Shown: positions 34,713 through 44,144 of the stretch, piece by piece
How positions within the stretch are numbered: the first letter of the stretch is position 1
How the letters are laid out: each line of letters begins with the position of its first letter
Assembly (NCBI RefSeq): GCF_033546935.1
Contig: NZ_CP137854.1
Coordinates: forward strand, 2,294,001-2,358,000
Length of the DNA: 64,000 bases
Reading direction: 5' to 3'
From: Xylophilus sp. GOD-11R
Lineage (GTDB): Bacteria; Pseudomonadota; Gammaproteobacteria; Burkholderiales; Burkholderiaceae_C
Notes under the pieces: generated by a model
What the model was told of the DNA's origin: nothing
What the model saw: only the letters and a program-made list of their open reading frames with translations
The model's database searches: none
Position numbers and translations under genes: made by a program

Positions 34713-35732
34713 TCAGAGGCCGCCGGTCGACTGCCGCTCGACGATGCGAAAGCCCACGTCGAGCACCGGGTCCACCGTCGGCTGGCCGGTGCAGCGGGCG
34801 AGGATGAGGCCGGCGGCGTGCCGGCCGATGGCCTCGCCGTCGACCTGCACCGAGGTGAGCGACGGCTCGGTGTGGGCCGCGAAGTCCGCATCGCCGAAGC
34901 CGCAGACCGCCAGATCCTGCGGCACCCGCAGGCCACGTGAAAGCGCTTCGACCATGACGCCTTGCGCGAGCTGGTCCGAGCTGCAATACACCGCCTGGAT
35001 CCCCGGGGCCTGCTCCAGCAATTCGGTGGCGGCGCGCCGGCCGAGCGCCAGGCTGCTCGGCGCCGGCACCACCGAGGTCGGCACCGGGCGCCCCACGGCG
35101 GCTTCGAATGCACGGCGGCGGATGCCGGCCCGGTGGTCGTCGCCGGTGGCGATGCCGACCCGCTCCCAGCCCTTGCCGCGCAGGTAGTCGGCCACCGCCG
35201 CGCCCACGCGCTGGTGCGAAAAGCCCACCAGCATGTCGACCGGATGCTCGCCCAGGTCCCAGGTCTCGACCACCGGAATCGCCAGGCGGCGCAAGGTGTC
35301 GCGGGCCTTTTCGGAGCGCACCAGGCCGGTCACCACGATGCCGTCGGGCTGGCGCGCCAGCATGGTCTGCAGCAGCGCTTCCTCGCGGGAGTGGTCGTAG
35401 CCGCTCTGGCCCAGGATCACCTGGTAGCCGGCGGCATACAGCGTTTCGGTCAGGGCCTGCACCGTGGGCAGGAACTGCTGCACCGAGATGGCCGGCACCA
35501 GCGCGCCCACCGTCATGCTGCGGCGCGAACGCAGGCCGCCGGCCAGCAGGTTGGGCAGATAGCCGGTGGCGTCGACCGCGAGGCGCACTTTCTCGATCGT
35601 CTTGGGCGAGACCAGCGCCGGGTTGCTCAGCGCGCGCGATGCGGTGATGAGCGACACGCCGGCGCTGCGGGCCACGTCGTGCAGCGTGGCGGGGCGGGCG
35701 GCGGCGAGCTTGGGGAGAGAAGTCGTCTTCAA
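34713..35732 (-). CDS. LacI/GalR-family transcriptional regulator
   Basis: A 339-residue LacI-type repressor. The HTH is TLHDVARSAGVSLITASRALSNP (17-39) with the hinge helix following, and the rest is a sugar-binding-protein-like effector domain (TVGALVPAISVQQF onward). The start codon appears to be TTG at 35732, with AGGG seven bases upstream; no in-frame ATG lies near. It is divergent from the Bug-dehydratase-lactonase operon. A 16-base palindrome sits between them, so it probably represses that operon and is released by a hexarate-type effector. Confidence 0.9.
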   Translation of the reverse strand: MKTTSLPKLAAARPATLHDVARSAGVSLITASRALSNPALVSPKTIEKVRLAVDATGYLPNLLAGGLRSRRSMTVGALVPAISVQQFLPTVQALTETLYAAGYQVILGQSGYDHSREEALLQTMLARQPDGIVVTGLVRSEKARDTLRRLAIPVVETWDLGEHPVDMLVGFSHQRVGAAVADYLRGKGWERVGIATGDDHRAGIRRRAFEAAVGRPVPTSVVPAPSSLALGRRAATELLEQAPGIQAVYCSSDQLAQGVMVEALSRGLRVPQDLAVCGFGDADFAAHTEPSLTSVQVDGEAIGRHAAGLILARCTGQPTVDPVLDVGFRIVERQSTGGL

Positions 35733-35791
35733 TGAAAACCCTGAGTCATCAGCTCGATTTCAAGCCGACAGAAAAGGCATTTCACTCCAGA

Positions 35792-35807
35792 ATGACAACG
35801 TTGTCAT
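35792..35807. promoter_or_regulatory. Perfect 16-base palindrome, LacI operator
   Basis: ATGACAACGTTGTCAT is a perfect palindrome with a central CG, the form of LacI/GalR operators. It lies 60 bases before the regulator start and 68 before the Bug ATG, in the only long gap of the locus. No second copy is visible in the window. Confidence 0.8.
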
Positions 35808-35875
35808 CTGCCCGATGCGAATTCGGTTCCGGCATGAAGAGGCGGAGACACATCCACCCGACATGGAGACAAAGC

Positions 35876-36859
35876 ATGCACAAGATCCTGACCACGCTGG
35901 CCGCGACGGCCATGGGGCTCGCCGCCCTTTCTTCGCACGCCCAAGGCCCGGCGCAGGCCTGGCCCGAGAAGCCGATCACGCTGGTGGTGACCTTCCCGCC
36001 CGGCGGCTCCACCGACCAGGTCGCCCGCGCGCTCGCCCCGCGCCTGGGTGAAAAGCTCAAGCAATCGGTGCTGGTGGACAACCGCGCCGGTGCCGCGGGC
36101 ACCATCGCGGCGGCCACGGTCAAGCGCGCGCCGGCCGACGGCTACACCTTCATGGTGACCTCGCTGGGGCCTCTGGTGATTGCGCCGCACCTGCTCAAGA
36201 CGCAGATGCAATACGACCCGCTGAAGGACTTCGACCTCATCACCGTGGCGGTGCAGTCGCCCAACGTGCTGGTGGTGCCCACCGCCTCGCCGCACAAGAC
36301 GGTGGCCGACGTCATCGCCTATGAAAAAGCCAACCCCGGCAAGATGAGCTTCGCCTCCTCGGGCAACGGCACGAGCGACCACCTGACCGCCGAACTCTTC
36401 TGGCAGGAGACCGGCACCACCGGCGTGCACGTGCCCTACAAGGGTGGCGCGCCGGCGCAGACCGACCTGATGGGGGGCCAGGTCGACGCCTCGTTCCAGA
36501 ACATCAACGCGGTGGCGCAATACATCAAGGCCGGCAAGATGCGCGCGCTCGGCATCACCAGCGCCAAGCGCTCGCCCGTGCTGCCCGACGTGCCGACCAT
36601 GGCCGAGGCCGGCGTGAAGAACGTCGAAGTCACCTCGTGGCAGGCGGTGGTCGCGCCCAAGGGCCTGCCGGTGGCCATCCGCGACAAGGCCCATGCGGCC
36701 ATCGTCGAAGTGCTCAACGAGCCGGCCGTGAAGGACCCGTTCGTGGCCGTCGGCTTCGAGCTCGTCGCCAATACTCCCTTGCAGTTCGCCGCGTTCCAGC
36801 AGGCCGAGTACGCCCGCTGGAAGAAGGTGATCGAGACCGGCAAGATTTCCGTCGACTGA
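35876..36859 (+). CDS. TTT substrate-binding protein (Bug family) of the aldarate operon
   Basis: A 327-residue periplasmic binding protein. The ATG at 35876 follows GGAGA and opens a clean signal peptide MHKILTTLAATAMGLAALSS with cleavage near SHA. Bug motifs include WPEKPITLVVTFPPGGSTDQ, VLVDNRAGAAGTIAAATVKR and HVPYKGGAPAQTDLMGGQVD. It is the first gene after the LacI operator, and upstream of the dehydratase, which suggests it binds a hexarate or its lactone. No TctAB partner lies in the window. Confidence 0.94.
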   Translation: MHKILTTLAATAMGLAALSSHAQGPAQAWPEKPITLVVTFPPGGSTDQVARALAPRLGEKLKQSVLVDNRAGAAGTIAAATVKRAPADGYTFMVTSLGPLVIAPHLLKTQMQYDPLKDFDLITVAVQSPNVLVVPTASPHKTVADVIAYEKANPGKMSFASSGNGTSDHLTAELFWQETGTTGVHVPYKGGAPAQTDLMGGQVDASFQNINAVAQYIKAGKMRALGITSAKRSPVLPDVPTMAEAGVKNVEVTSWQAVVAPKGLPVAIRDKAHAAIVEVLNEPAVKDPFVAVGFELVANTPLQFAAFQQAEYARWKKVIETGKISVD

Positions 36860-36887
36860 AACCCATCCCAGGACCTTGACCCCGCCC

Positions 36888-38057
36888 ATGACCGCATCCG
36901 TACCCTCGACCGCTCTGACTCCCGTTCAAACCGGCGACAGCATCGCCTGGATCCGCATCTCGTCGTGTTACCTGCCGCTGGCCAATCCGATCAGCGATGC
37001 CAAGGTGCTGACCGGCCGACAGAAGCCGATGACCGAGATCGCGATGCTCTTCGCCGAAATCCGCACGAAGGACGGGCATGAAGGCCTGGGTCTGAGCTAC
37101 AGCAAGCGGGCCGGTGGGCCGGGGCAGTTCGCTCACGCGCGGGAGATCGCACCGGCGCTGCTGGGCGAAGACCCGAGCGACATCGCCAAGCTCTGGACCA
37201 AGCTCTGCTGGGCCGGCGCTTCGGTCGGCCGCAGTGGTCTGGCAGTACAGGCGCTGGGCGCTTTCGATGTCGCCCTGTGGGACCTGAAAGCCCGCCGCGC
37301 CAACCTGCCGCTGGCCAAGCTGCTGGGCTCGCACCGCGACTCGGTGCGTTGCTACAACACTTCGGGCGGGTTTCTTCACACGCCGCTGGAGCAGTTGCTG
37401 GTCAATGCGCAGGCCTCGCGCGAGCGGGGCATCGGCGGCATCAAGCTCAAGGTCGGCCAGCCCGACGGGGCGCTGGACATCCGCCGGGTGGAAGCGGTGC
37501 GCAAGCACCTGGGCGACGACGCACCCCTCATGGTCGACGCCAACCAGCAATGGGACCGTCCGACCGCCCAGCGCATGTGCCGCATCTTCGAGCAGTTCAA
37601 TCTGGTGTGGATCGAAGAGCCGCTCGACGCTTACGACTTCGAAGGTCACGCCGCGCTGGCCGCCACCTTCGACACCCCCATCGCCACCGGTGAAATGCTG
37701 ACCAGCGCGGCCGAGCACAACGAGCTGATCCGTCACCGCTCCTGCGACTACCTCATGCCCGATGGCCCTCGCGTGGGCGGCATCACGCCGTTCCTCAAGA
37801 TCGCCGGCCTGGCCGAACACGCCGGACTGATGCTCGGGCCGCATTTCGCGATGGAACTTCATGTGCATCTGGCCGCCGCCTACCCGACCGAGCCCTGGGT
37901 GGAGCATTTCGACTGGCTGGAGCCGCTGTTCAACGAGCGCCTGGAAATCAAGGACGGCCGCATGCTGGTGCCCACCCGCCCCGGCCTGGGCCTGAGCCTG
38001 AGCGAACAGGCCCGCGGCTGGACCCGCGAACAGGCCGAATTCGGCGCCCGGCCCTGA
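36888..38057 (+). CDS. L-talarate/galactarate dehydratase, enolase superfamily (MR subgroup)
   Basis: A 389-residue enzyme. The sequence closely resembles, from memory, the Polaromonas talarate/galactarate dehydratase (LTGRQKPMTEIAMLFAEI, SYSKRAGGPGQFAHAREIAP, CYNTSGGFLHTPL). Active-site features are visible: KxK base K186/K188 in GIKLKVGQ, metal ligands D217, E243 and E269, D292, and the His of the GPHFAMELHVHL segment (H319). It would dehydrate galactarate or talarate to 5-keto-4-deoxyglucarate. The ATG at 36888 is chosen; a TTG at 36876 has no proper spacing. Confidence 0.88.
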   Translation: MTASVPSTALTPVQTGDSIAWIRISSCYLPLANPISDAKVLTGRQKPMTEIAMLFAEIRTKDGHEGLGLSYSKRAGGPGQFAHAREIAPALLGEDPSDIAKLWTKLCWAGASVGRSGLAVQALGAFDVALWDLKARRANLPLAKLLGSHRDSVRCYNTSGGFLHTPLEQLLVNAQASRERGIGGIKLKVGQPDGALDIRRVEAVRKHLGDDAPLMVDANQQWDRPTAQRMCRIFEQFNLVWIEEPLDAYDFEGHAALAATFDTPIATGEMLTSAAEHNELIRHRSCDYLMPDGPRVGGITPFLKIAGLAEHAGLMLGPHFAMELHVHLAAAYPTEPWVEHFDWLEPLFNERLEIKDGRMLVPTRPGLGLSLSEQARGWTREQAEFGARP

Positions 38058-38103
38058 GCCGGCCGAGCCGCTGCAGCAGATTTTTTAGACGGAGATCAAA
38101 ACC

Positions 38104-39204
38104 ATGCATAACCACAACTCCCGCCGCCGCTTCCTGAAGACCGCCACCGCCACCGGGCTCGCCTCCATCGGCGGCCTGGCCGGCGCGCAGTCCTTCGACT
38201 TCAAGCCCAACCAGCGCTATCCGGATCCGTCGGTCCTGGTGCTGGACCCGAGCTTCGCCAAGTACCGTCTCTACAGCAGCACCGTCGAACAACTGGGCAG
38301 CGGCATGCGCTGGGCCGAAGGCCCGGCGTATTCGGCCGACGGCGGCTATCTGCTGCTGAGCGACATCCCCAACAACCGGCTGATGAAGTACGACGAGAAG
38401 ACCGGCAAGTTCAGCGTGCACAAGACCGGCGTCAACTACACCAACGGCAACGTGTTCGACCGCCAGGGCCGCCTGATCAGTTGCGAGCACTCGGTCACCC
38501 GCCGCGTGGTGCGCACCGAGAAGAACGGCAAGCAGACGGTGCTGGCCGATCGCTTCGAGGGCAAGCGCCTGAACGCGCCCAACGACATCGTGGTGAAGTC
38601 CGACGACAGCATCTGGTTCACCGATCCCACCTTCGGCATCAACGGCGAGTGGGAAGGCTTCAAGGCCACGCCCGAGCAGGCCACGACCAACGTCTACCGC
38701 ATCGGCACCGATGGCCAGCTCACCGCCGTCATCACCGACCTGGTCAATCCCAACGGCCTGGCGTTCTCGCCGGATGAGAAAAAGCTCTACGTGGTGGAGT
38801 GGAAGGGCACGCCCAACCGCAGCATCTGGTCGTACGACGTTTCGGCCGACGGCACGGCGGTGTCGAACAAGACCAAGCTGATCGACGCCGACGGCCCCGG
38901 CGCGTTCGACGGCTTCAAGGTCGACCGCGACGGCAACCTCTGGTGCGGCTGGGGCTACACCGGCGGCTTCGGCACCGAAACGGTCGACATCGGCGCGGGC
39001 ATGAAGGCGCTGGTGCCGCTGGGCAAGTCCGAAGAGATGGACGGCGTGAAGGTGTTCAACCCGCAGGGCAAGCCGATCGGTTTCATCCGCCTGCCGGAGC
39101 GCTGCCCCAACCTGGTTTTTGGCGGGCCCAAGCGCAACCGGCTCTACATGGCCAGCAGCCATTCGCTGTACGCGCTCTATGTGGAGGCGCACGGCGCGGT
39201 CTGA
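38104..39204 (+). CDS. Exported SMP-30/gluconolactonase-family lactonase
   Basis: A 366-residue six-bladed beta-propeller lactonase. The N-terminus NSRRRFLKTATATGLASIG has a twin-arginine export motif, so it is probably folded before transport to the periplasm. The propeller holds the usual metal and catalytic residues: Glu in RWAEGPAYS, Asn/Asp in LNAPNDIVVKSDDSIWFTDP and Asp near GPGAFDGFKVDRDGNLWCGW. Its place after the dehydratase suggests it opens aldaro- or aldono-lactones outside the cytoplasm before uptake. Confidence 0.9.
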   Translation: MHNHNSRRRFLKTATATGLASIGGLAGAQSFDFKPNQRYPDPSVLVLDPSFAKYRLYSSTVEQLGSGMRWAEGPAYSADGGYLLLSDIPNNRLMKYDEKTGKFSVHKTGVNYTNGNVFDRQGRLISCEHSVTRRVVRTEKNGKQTVLADRFEGKRLNAPNDIVVKSDDSIWFTDPTFGINGEWEGFKATPEQATTNVYRIGTDGQLTAVITDLVNPNGLAFSPDEKKLYVVEWKGTPNRSIWSYDVSADGTAVSNKTKLIDADGPGAFDGFKVDRDGNLWCGWGYTGGFGTETVDIGAGMKALVPLGKSEEMDGVKVFNPQGKPIGFIRLPERCPNLVFGGPKRNRLYMASSHSLYALYVEAHGAV

Positions 39205-39237
39205 TTTTTTCGCGATCAACCAGAACGGAGACAAGAC

Positions 39238-40233
39238 ATGAAGAATTTCAGCGCCATCCAACGGCGTGCGGCATTGGCCGCCGGCATCGCGCTGGGCGCG
39301 TCGGTGGTTTCGGGCGGTGCTTTCGCCCAGGCCGCCTATCCCGGCAGCGCGCCGATCAAGATGCTGGTCGGCAACCCGGCCGGGGGCACGACCGACGTGG
39401 TGGGCCGCATGATCGCGGCCAAGATGGGCGAGGTGCTGAAGGCTTCGGTCATCGTCGACAACAAGCCCGGCGCTAGCGGCCTGATCGCCGCCGAAGCCGT
39501 GGCCAAGGCACCGGCCGACGGCTACACCATCCTCATGGCTTCGTCGGGTCTGGCCACCCTCCGTGCGCTGTACCCGGCGAGCACCTTCGACGCCGAGAAG
39601 GACCTGGAGCCGATCGGCATCATCGCCACCTCGCCGTATGTGATGGTGGTGCATCCGTCGATGCCGGTGAAGACGCTGCCCGAGCTGCTGGCCTACGCCC
39701 GCGCCAACCCAGGCAAGATCTCCTACGCCGGCTCCACGCCCGGCACCGCGCAGCACCTGGGCTGGGAGCTGATCAAGCGCATTACCAACACCGACATGCA
39801 GTACGTGCCCTACAAGGGCACCGGCGCGCTCATGCCCGACCTGCTGGCCGGGCGGCTCCAGGCGGGCATCGACAACGTCGCCATCCTCACGCCCTACATC
39901 AAGGCCGGCCAGTTGCGTGGCATCGCGGTGACCAGCGCCAAACCGAGCCCCTTGCTGCCCGACCTGCCCACGGTCGCCTCGGCCGGCGTGCCGGACTTCT
40001 CCGCGGTGGGCTGGTTCGTGGTCTTCGCGCCGCCCAAGACGCCCGCGCCGGTGCTCGCCGCGCTGCGCCAGGCGGTGAAGGAGACGATGGCATCACCCGA
40101 CACTCGTGACAAGTTGGTCGGCATCGGCGCCGAACCGCAGAGCGGCTCCTACGAAGAAGGCCGTGCGCTGCTCAAGCGCGAGACCACGGTGTGGACCAAG
40201 GTGATCAAGGAAAGCGGCATCACCGTTCAGTGA
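39238..40233 (+). CDS. Second TTT substrate-binding protein (Bug family) of the aldarate operon
   Basis: A 331-residue periplasmic binding protein with a long signal peptide (MKNFSAIQRRAALAAGIALG, cleavage near AFA). It carries the Bug motifs IKMLVGNPAGGTTDVVGRM, VIVDNKPGASGLIAAEAVAK and YVPYKGTGALMPDLLAGRLQ. It is only moderately similar to the other Bug protein of the operon, so the two may bind different ligands, for example the lactone and the open acid. It is convergent with the ferredoxin reductase gene. Confidence 0.93.
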   Translation: MKNFSAIQRRAALAAGIALGASVVSGGAFAQAAYPGSAPIKMLVGNPAGGTTDVVGRMIAAKMGEVLKASVIVDNKPGASGLIAAEAVAKAPADGYTILMASSGLATLRALYPASTFDAEKDLEPIGIIATSPYVMVVHPSMPVKTLPELLAYARANPGKISYAGSTPGTAQHLGWELIKRITNTDMQYVPYKGTGALMPDLLAGRLQAGIDNVAILTPYIKAGQLRGIAVTSAKPSPLLPDLPTVASAGVPDFSAVGWFVVFAPPKTPAPVLAALRQAVKETMASPDTRDKLVGIGAEPQSGSYEEGRALLKRETTVWTKVIKESGITVQ

Positions 40234-40254
40234 CGCGTGCCCGCTGCGGGCTGC

Positions 40255-41292
40255 TCAGACCTGGAGCCGGCCCTGCAGCAGGCTGCTGCTGGAGGTGTAC
40301 TGCAGCACCTGGCTGCGGGCGGGGTCGAGCAGGTCCGCCGCGGCGAAGGCGGCCAATGTCGCCTCGTGGAAGGCCGACAGGATCAGCTTCTTCTTGCCCG
40401 GGTACTGCACGATGTCGCCCACCGCGAACACGCCCGGCAGCGCGGTGCCGAAATTTGCGGGGTCGACCGGCAACTGCTTGCGTTCCAGCACCAGGCCCCA
40501 GTCGGCCAGCGGCCCGAGTCGAGGGCTCATGCCTTGCGCGACGACCACTGCGTCGACGGCCAGAGGCGGCAGGTCGCCGTCCGGCCCGCTGCGGTCGACA
40601 GCGCTCAGGCGGCCGTTTTCGATCTGCAGACCGCTGACCTGACCCACCTCGAAGCGCACCCGGCCCTGGGCGCATTGCGCTTCGAAGCGTGCCAGCGTTT
40701 CAGCCGGCGCCTGCACCACGGCGCGGCGGTGCATCAAGGTGATGGAGGCCGGCGGTGAGGCGTCGGCCAGCAGCGAGTCGATGCGGTCCAGCGCCAGTTC
40801 GTCGCCACCGACGACCAGCACCCGCTGGCCCGACAACGCGCCAGCCGTGGGCCGCCAATGGAAAACCTGGGAGCCTTCCAGCGCCTCGATGCCCTCGAGC
40901 TTGAGCCGCCGTGGCGCGAAGGCGCCGACGCCCGCCGCGATGAAGACGCAGCTGGCGTGAAAGGCCGAGCCGCGCGAAGTGGTGAGCCTCCAGCCGCCGT
41001 CGTCGCCACCGGCGGCGAGCGTGGTGATTTCCTCGCCGAGATGCATCGCCGGCGCGAAGGGGCGCAGCTGCTCGAGCAGGCGTTCGGTGAGCTCCTGCCC
41101 GGTGACCCGGGGCAGGGCGGGAATGTCGTAGATGGGTTTGTCGCCGTAGAGCGTGGCGGCCTGGCCGCCCGGGTGCTCCTGTGCATCGACGATGTGGCAG
41201 GAGATGCCGAGCAGGCCGAGTTCGAAGGCGAGAAAAAGGCCGGCGGGGCCGGCGCCGATGACGAGCGCGTCGGTGACGGCTTCTGTGGTCAA
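40255..41292 (-). CDS. Thioredoxin-reductase-like ferredoxin-NAD(P)+ reductase
   Basis: A 345-residue flavoprotein with FAD motif [20 protein letters not shown] and a second Rossmann segment [18 protein letters not shown], where the usual GGGDSA is altered. The C-terminal [20 protein letters not shown] and a Ser-rich tail are typical of TrxR-type ferredoxin reductases, and the redox-active CxxC of true thioredoxin reductases is absent. The start appears to be TTG at 41292, overlapping the ferredoxin stop (TTGA). The pair is therefore co-translated, and the ferredoxin is its probable partner. Confidence 0.87.
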   Translation of the reverse strand: MTTEAVTDALVIGAGPAGLFLAFELGLLGISCHIVDAQEHPGGQAATLYGDKPIYDIPALPRVTGQELTERLLEQLRPFAPAMHLGEEITTLAAGGDDGGWRLTTSRGSAFHASCVFIAAGVGAFAPRRLKLEGIEALEGSQVFHWRPTAGALSGQRVLVVGGDELALDRIDSLLADASPPASITLMHRRAVVQAPAETLARFEAQCAQGRVRFEVGQVSGLQIENGRLSAVDRSGPDGDLPPLAVDAVVVAQGMSPRLGPLADWGLVLERKQLPVDPANFGTALPGVFAVGDIVQYPGKKKLILSAFHEATLAAFAAADLLDPARSQVLQYTSSSSLLQGRLQV

Positions 41293-41618
41293 CGGATCAG
41301 TTCGGCCAGCTTGTTGGGCTTGTCTTTCCACTCGTCGGCGTCGGGCAGCGAGGGCTTGCGCTTGGTGATGCTTTTCCAGCCGGCGGCGCGGGCGAGTTCG
41401 GCATTGAGCTCGATGAAGGCCAGCTGATCCGGTGGCGTGTCTTCTTCGGCGTAGATGGCATTGGCCGGGCATTCCGGAATGCAAACGGCGCAGTCGATGC
41501 ATTCGTCCGGATCGATCACCAGGAAGTTCGGGCCTTCGCGGAAGCAGTCGACGGGGCACACGTCCACGCAATCGGTGTACTTGCACTTGATGCAATTTTC
41601 GGTGACGACGTGGGTCAT
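41289..41618 (-). CDS. fdxA: Seven-iron ferredoxin FdxA
   Basis: A 109-residue ferredoxin of the 3Fe-4S/4Fe-4S class. The cysteine clusters are [18 protein letters not shown] (9-26) and [12 protein letters not shown] (40-51), followed by the family C-terminal helix region [20 protein letters not shown]. It starts at MTHVV; the longer open frame has no support. It carries electrons to or from the reductase encoded directly after it. The neighbouring sulfate-reduction operon, read in the same direction, offers CysI as a possible client. Confidence 0.95.
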   Translation of the reverse strand: MTHVVTENCIKCKYTDCVDVCPVDCFREGPNFLVIDPDECIDCAVCIPECPANAIYAEEDTPPDQLAFIELNAELARAAGWKSITKRKPSLPDADEWKDKPNKLAELIR

Positions 41619-41739
41619 GGCGTTCGGGTGCTGGCGTTCAGGGAAACCCGCGATTTTAGAGCCTCGCGGGCGGTATGGTTCAAATGGCCGGTCAAGACCC
41701 AGCCTCGCGGTGGGCCGCTGTCTCTTTCCGGCGTCTGCT

Positions 41740-43059
41740 TCAAGCCTCGACGAAGACGGCACCCGAGGTGCGCTGGCTGGCGGTATCCACGAGCACCAGC
41801 GCGCCCAGGGTGCGCGAGCGCTCGAAGGGCAGGGTGGCCAGCGGCTCCTGCAACGAGAACTCGACGTGGCCGAGCGCGTTGGCTTCGAGGCGGTCGGCGG
41901 GCTGGCGCTCCAGGGTCTGGATGTCGAGCCGGTCGACGATGCGTGCGACCTTGGCTTTCACCCAGCGGTGACCGTGCAGCGCCCAGTACACACGACCCGG
42001 TACCAGGGCCTCGTCGTCGAGCCAGGCGACGGTGGCGCGCAGCGTGCGCGCCGGCTCGAAGGCGCCGGGTGCCAGCAGCCAGTCGCCGCGCGACACATCG
42101 ACTTCTCGGTCGAGCACGATGCCGGCGCTGTGGCCGGCGGCGATGGCGGATTTTTCGCTACGGGCATGGTCCAGCACCTGGGCGACCCGGGCGCTGGTGC
42201 CTGCCGGCATCACCACGATGTCCTGGCCGGGCGCGACCTGGCCCGCGTTGATGCGGCCCCAGAACACACGGCGGCCTTTTTCGGTATCGGCCGAGGCCGA
42301 GAACTTCTCGACCCACTGCACCGGAAACGCGAACGGCAGGTCCACGTCGGCGGCCGTGACCGGCAGGCCTTCCAGGATCTGCAGCAGCGACGGGCCTTCG
42401 TAGCCGGCCCAGCCAGCGCGCGGCTCCACCACGTTCCAGCCTTCTAGCGCCGACATCGGCACCGTCGTCGCGACCGTGATGCCGGCATCGCGCGCGAAGG
42501 TCTCCAGCGCGGCGCGGATGCGGTCGAAGGCGACGGTGGGGTGGTCCACCGCGTCGAGCTTGTTGACCGCGAAGATCACCGAAGGCACCCGCAGCAGCCG
42601 GGTGAGCAGGCTGTGGCGGCGGGTCTGCGGCAGCAGCTCGTGCGCGGCCGCGCCGTCGCCCGACGCCCAGCGCAGCTTGGTCGCGTCGACCAGCACCACG
42701 GCGGCATCGGCGCTGGAAGCGGCGGTGACCATGTTGCGGGTGTACTGCTCATGGCCCGGCGCGTCGCCGATGATGAACTTGCGGCCGGCCGTGGCGAAGT
42801 AGCGGTAGGCCACGTCGATCGTGATGCCTTGCTCGCGCTCGGCCGACAGCCCGTCGGTCAGCAAGGCCAGGTCGGTGGCGCCGGAGCGCTGCACGCCGGC
42901 CAGCTGGTCCGACAGTACCGCGCGGGTATCGACCAGCAGCCGCCCGATGAGGGTGCTCTTGCCGTCGTCCACGCTGCCGCAGGTGATGAAGCGCAGGGCA
43001 GTGCCGGTATCGGCAGCGGCGGCGGCGGCAGTCGCAACGGCGGTAGAAGAATTGCTCAT
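41740..43059 (-). CDS. cysN: Sulfate adenylyltransferase subunit 1 (GTPase subunit CysN)
   Basis: A 439-residue EF-Tu-like GTPase that drives APS formation with CysD. G motifs are [15 protein letters not shown] (P loop), [13 protein letters not shown] and NKLD. There is no fused APS-kinase domain; the protein ends shortly after the beta-barrel domains. A low-complexity Ser/Ala lead ([19 protein letters not shown]) precedes the GTPase domain. The ATG at 43059 is chosen over an in-frame GTG/ATG slightly upstream. It follows cysD after a 146-base gap filled by a hairpin repeat. Confidence 0.94.
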   Translation of the reverse strand: MSNSSTAVATAAAAAADTGTALRFITCGSVDDGKSTLIGRLLVDTRAVLSDQLAGVQRSGATDLALLTDGLSAEREQGITIDVAYRYFATAGRKFIIGDAPGHEQYTRNMVTAASSADAAVVLVDATKLRWASGDGAAAHELLPQTRRHSLLTRLLRVPSVIFAVNKLDAVDHPTVAFDRIRAALETFARDAGITVATTVPMSALEGWNVVEPRAGWAGYEGPSLLQILEGLPVTAADVDLPFAFPVQWVEKFSASADTEKGRRVFWGRINAGQVAPGQDIVVMPAGTSARVAQVLDHARSEKSAIAAGHSAGIVLDREVDVSRGDWLLAPGAFEPARTLRATVAWLDDEALVPGRVYWALHGHRWVKAKVARIVDRLDIQTLERQPADRLEANALGHVEFSLQEPLATLPFERSRTLGALVLVDTASQRTSGAVFVEA

Positions 43060-43104
43060 GTTCGATCCATCAAAAATCGTCCGCAAATGGCGGCATTAAT
43101 TCCA

Positions 43105-43205
43105 GGGGCACCGTGGAGCTGGCTTTGCCAGGCCACCGGTGCCGCCCCCGGCAGGGGGTAGGCGGCTACAGCCCGCGCAGCGGGCCGAGCAAGCCTGGGG
43201 GCGAG
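43105..43205. repeat. GC-rich intergenic hairpin repeat, copy 2, between cysD and cysN
   Basis: Three hairpins follow each other. GGCACC (43107-43112) pairs with GGTGCC (43138-43143), with inner GTGG/CCAC and CTGGC/GCCAG. CCCCC and GGGGG tracts pair around 43145-43158, and GCCCGC/GCGGGC around 43170-43185. The element ends AGCCTGGGGGCGAG, and its plan matches the copy at 2216-2288. It looks like a dispersed palindromic repeat placed inside an operon. I see no coding potential. Confidence 0.6.
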
Positions 43206-44144
43206 TCAAAAGTACCCGTCTTTCTTGCGCTTCTCCATTGAGGCGTCCGAGGTCTTGTCATCCATGCGGGTCGAGCCGCGCTCGCTCACCTCGGCCGACA
43301 GCGTCTCGATCACCACGTCTTCTGCATTGGCCGCGTCGCTCGCCACCGGGCAGGTGCAGGTGATGTCGCCCACGGTGCGAAAACGCACCTGGCGCACGAC
43401 CGGCGTTTCGCCGTCGCGCGGCGGTGTCAGCGGCGTGACCGGCACCAGCAGCCCCTTGCGCTCGACCACCTCGCGCTCGTGCGTGTAGTAGAGCGAGGGC
43501 AGGGCGATGTCTTCGCGGGCGATGTACTGCCACACGTCGAGCTCGGTCCAGTTGGAAATGGGGAACACGCGGAAATGCTCACCCGGCTGGATGCGGGTGT
43601 TGAACAGGTTCCACAGCTCGGGCCGCTGCGCCTTGGGCTGCCACTGGCCGAAGCTGTCGCGGTGCGAAAAGATGCGCTCCTTGGCGCGGGCCTTTTCCTC
43701 GTCGCGGCGGGCGCCGCCGATGAGCGCGTCGAAGCGGAATTCCTCGATGGCTTCCAGCAGCGTCACCGACTGGTGCGCATTGCGCGACTCGCCCGCATGG
43801 GCCAGGCGCACCGTCCCGCGCGCCATCGAGTCCTCGACGCTGCGCACGATGAGCTCGGCCTTCAGCTCGGCCGCGCGCTGGTCGCGGAAATCGGTCACTT
43901 CCTGGAAGTTGTGGCCGGTATCGATCATCAGCAGCGGGTAGGGAATGCGGCCGGCGCCGAAGGCCTTTTCGGCCAGTTTCAACAGCACCAGCGAATCCTT
44001 GCCGCCGGAGAAGAGCAGCGCAGGACGTTCGAAGACGGCCGCGACTTCACGCAGGATGAAGATGGCTTCTTCTTCCAGCGCATCGAGGTGGCGGTTGGCC
44101 AGGTGCGTGGGGCGCAGGATCTGCGGGTCCGTGCGGGCGTTCAT
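43206..44144 (-). CDS. cysD: Sulfate adenylyltransferase subunit 2 (CysD)
   Basis: A 312-residue ATP pyrophosphatase subunit that forms APS from sulfate and ATP. The PP-loop is LLFSGGKDSLVLLKLAEKAF near residues 43-62; other blocks are MIDTGHNFQEVTDFRD, FDALIGGARRDEEKARAKER and VFPISNWTELDVWQYIARE. The C-terminus ends MEKRKKDGYF, as in other CysD chains. Its ATG at 44144 overlaps the cysH stop by four bases (ATGA), so it is coupled to cysH. Confidence 0.95.
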   Translation of the reverse strand: MNARTDPQILRPTHLANRHLDALEEEAIFILREVAAVFERPALLFSGGKDSLVLLKLAEKAFGAGRIPYPLLMIDTGHNFQEVTDFRDQRAAELKAELIVRSVEDSMARGTVRLAHAGESRNAHQSVTLLEAIEEFRFDALIGGARRDEEKARAKERIFSHRDSFGQWQPKAQRPELWNLFNTRIQPGEHFRVFPISNWTELDVWQYIAREDIALPSLYYTHEREVVERKGLLVPVTPLTPPRDGETPVVRQVRFRTVGDITCTCPVASDAANAEDVVIETLSAEVSERGSTRMDDKTSDASMEKRKKDGYF

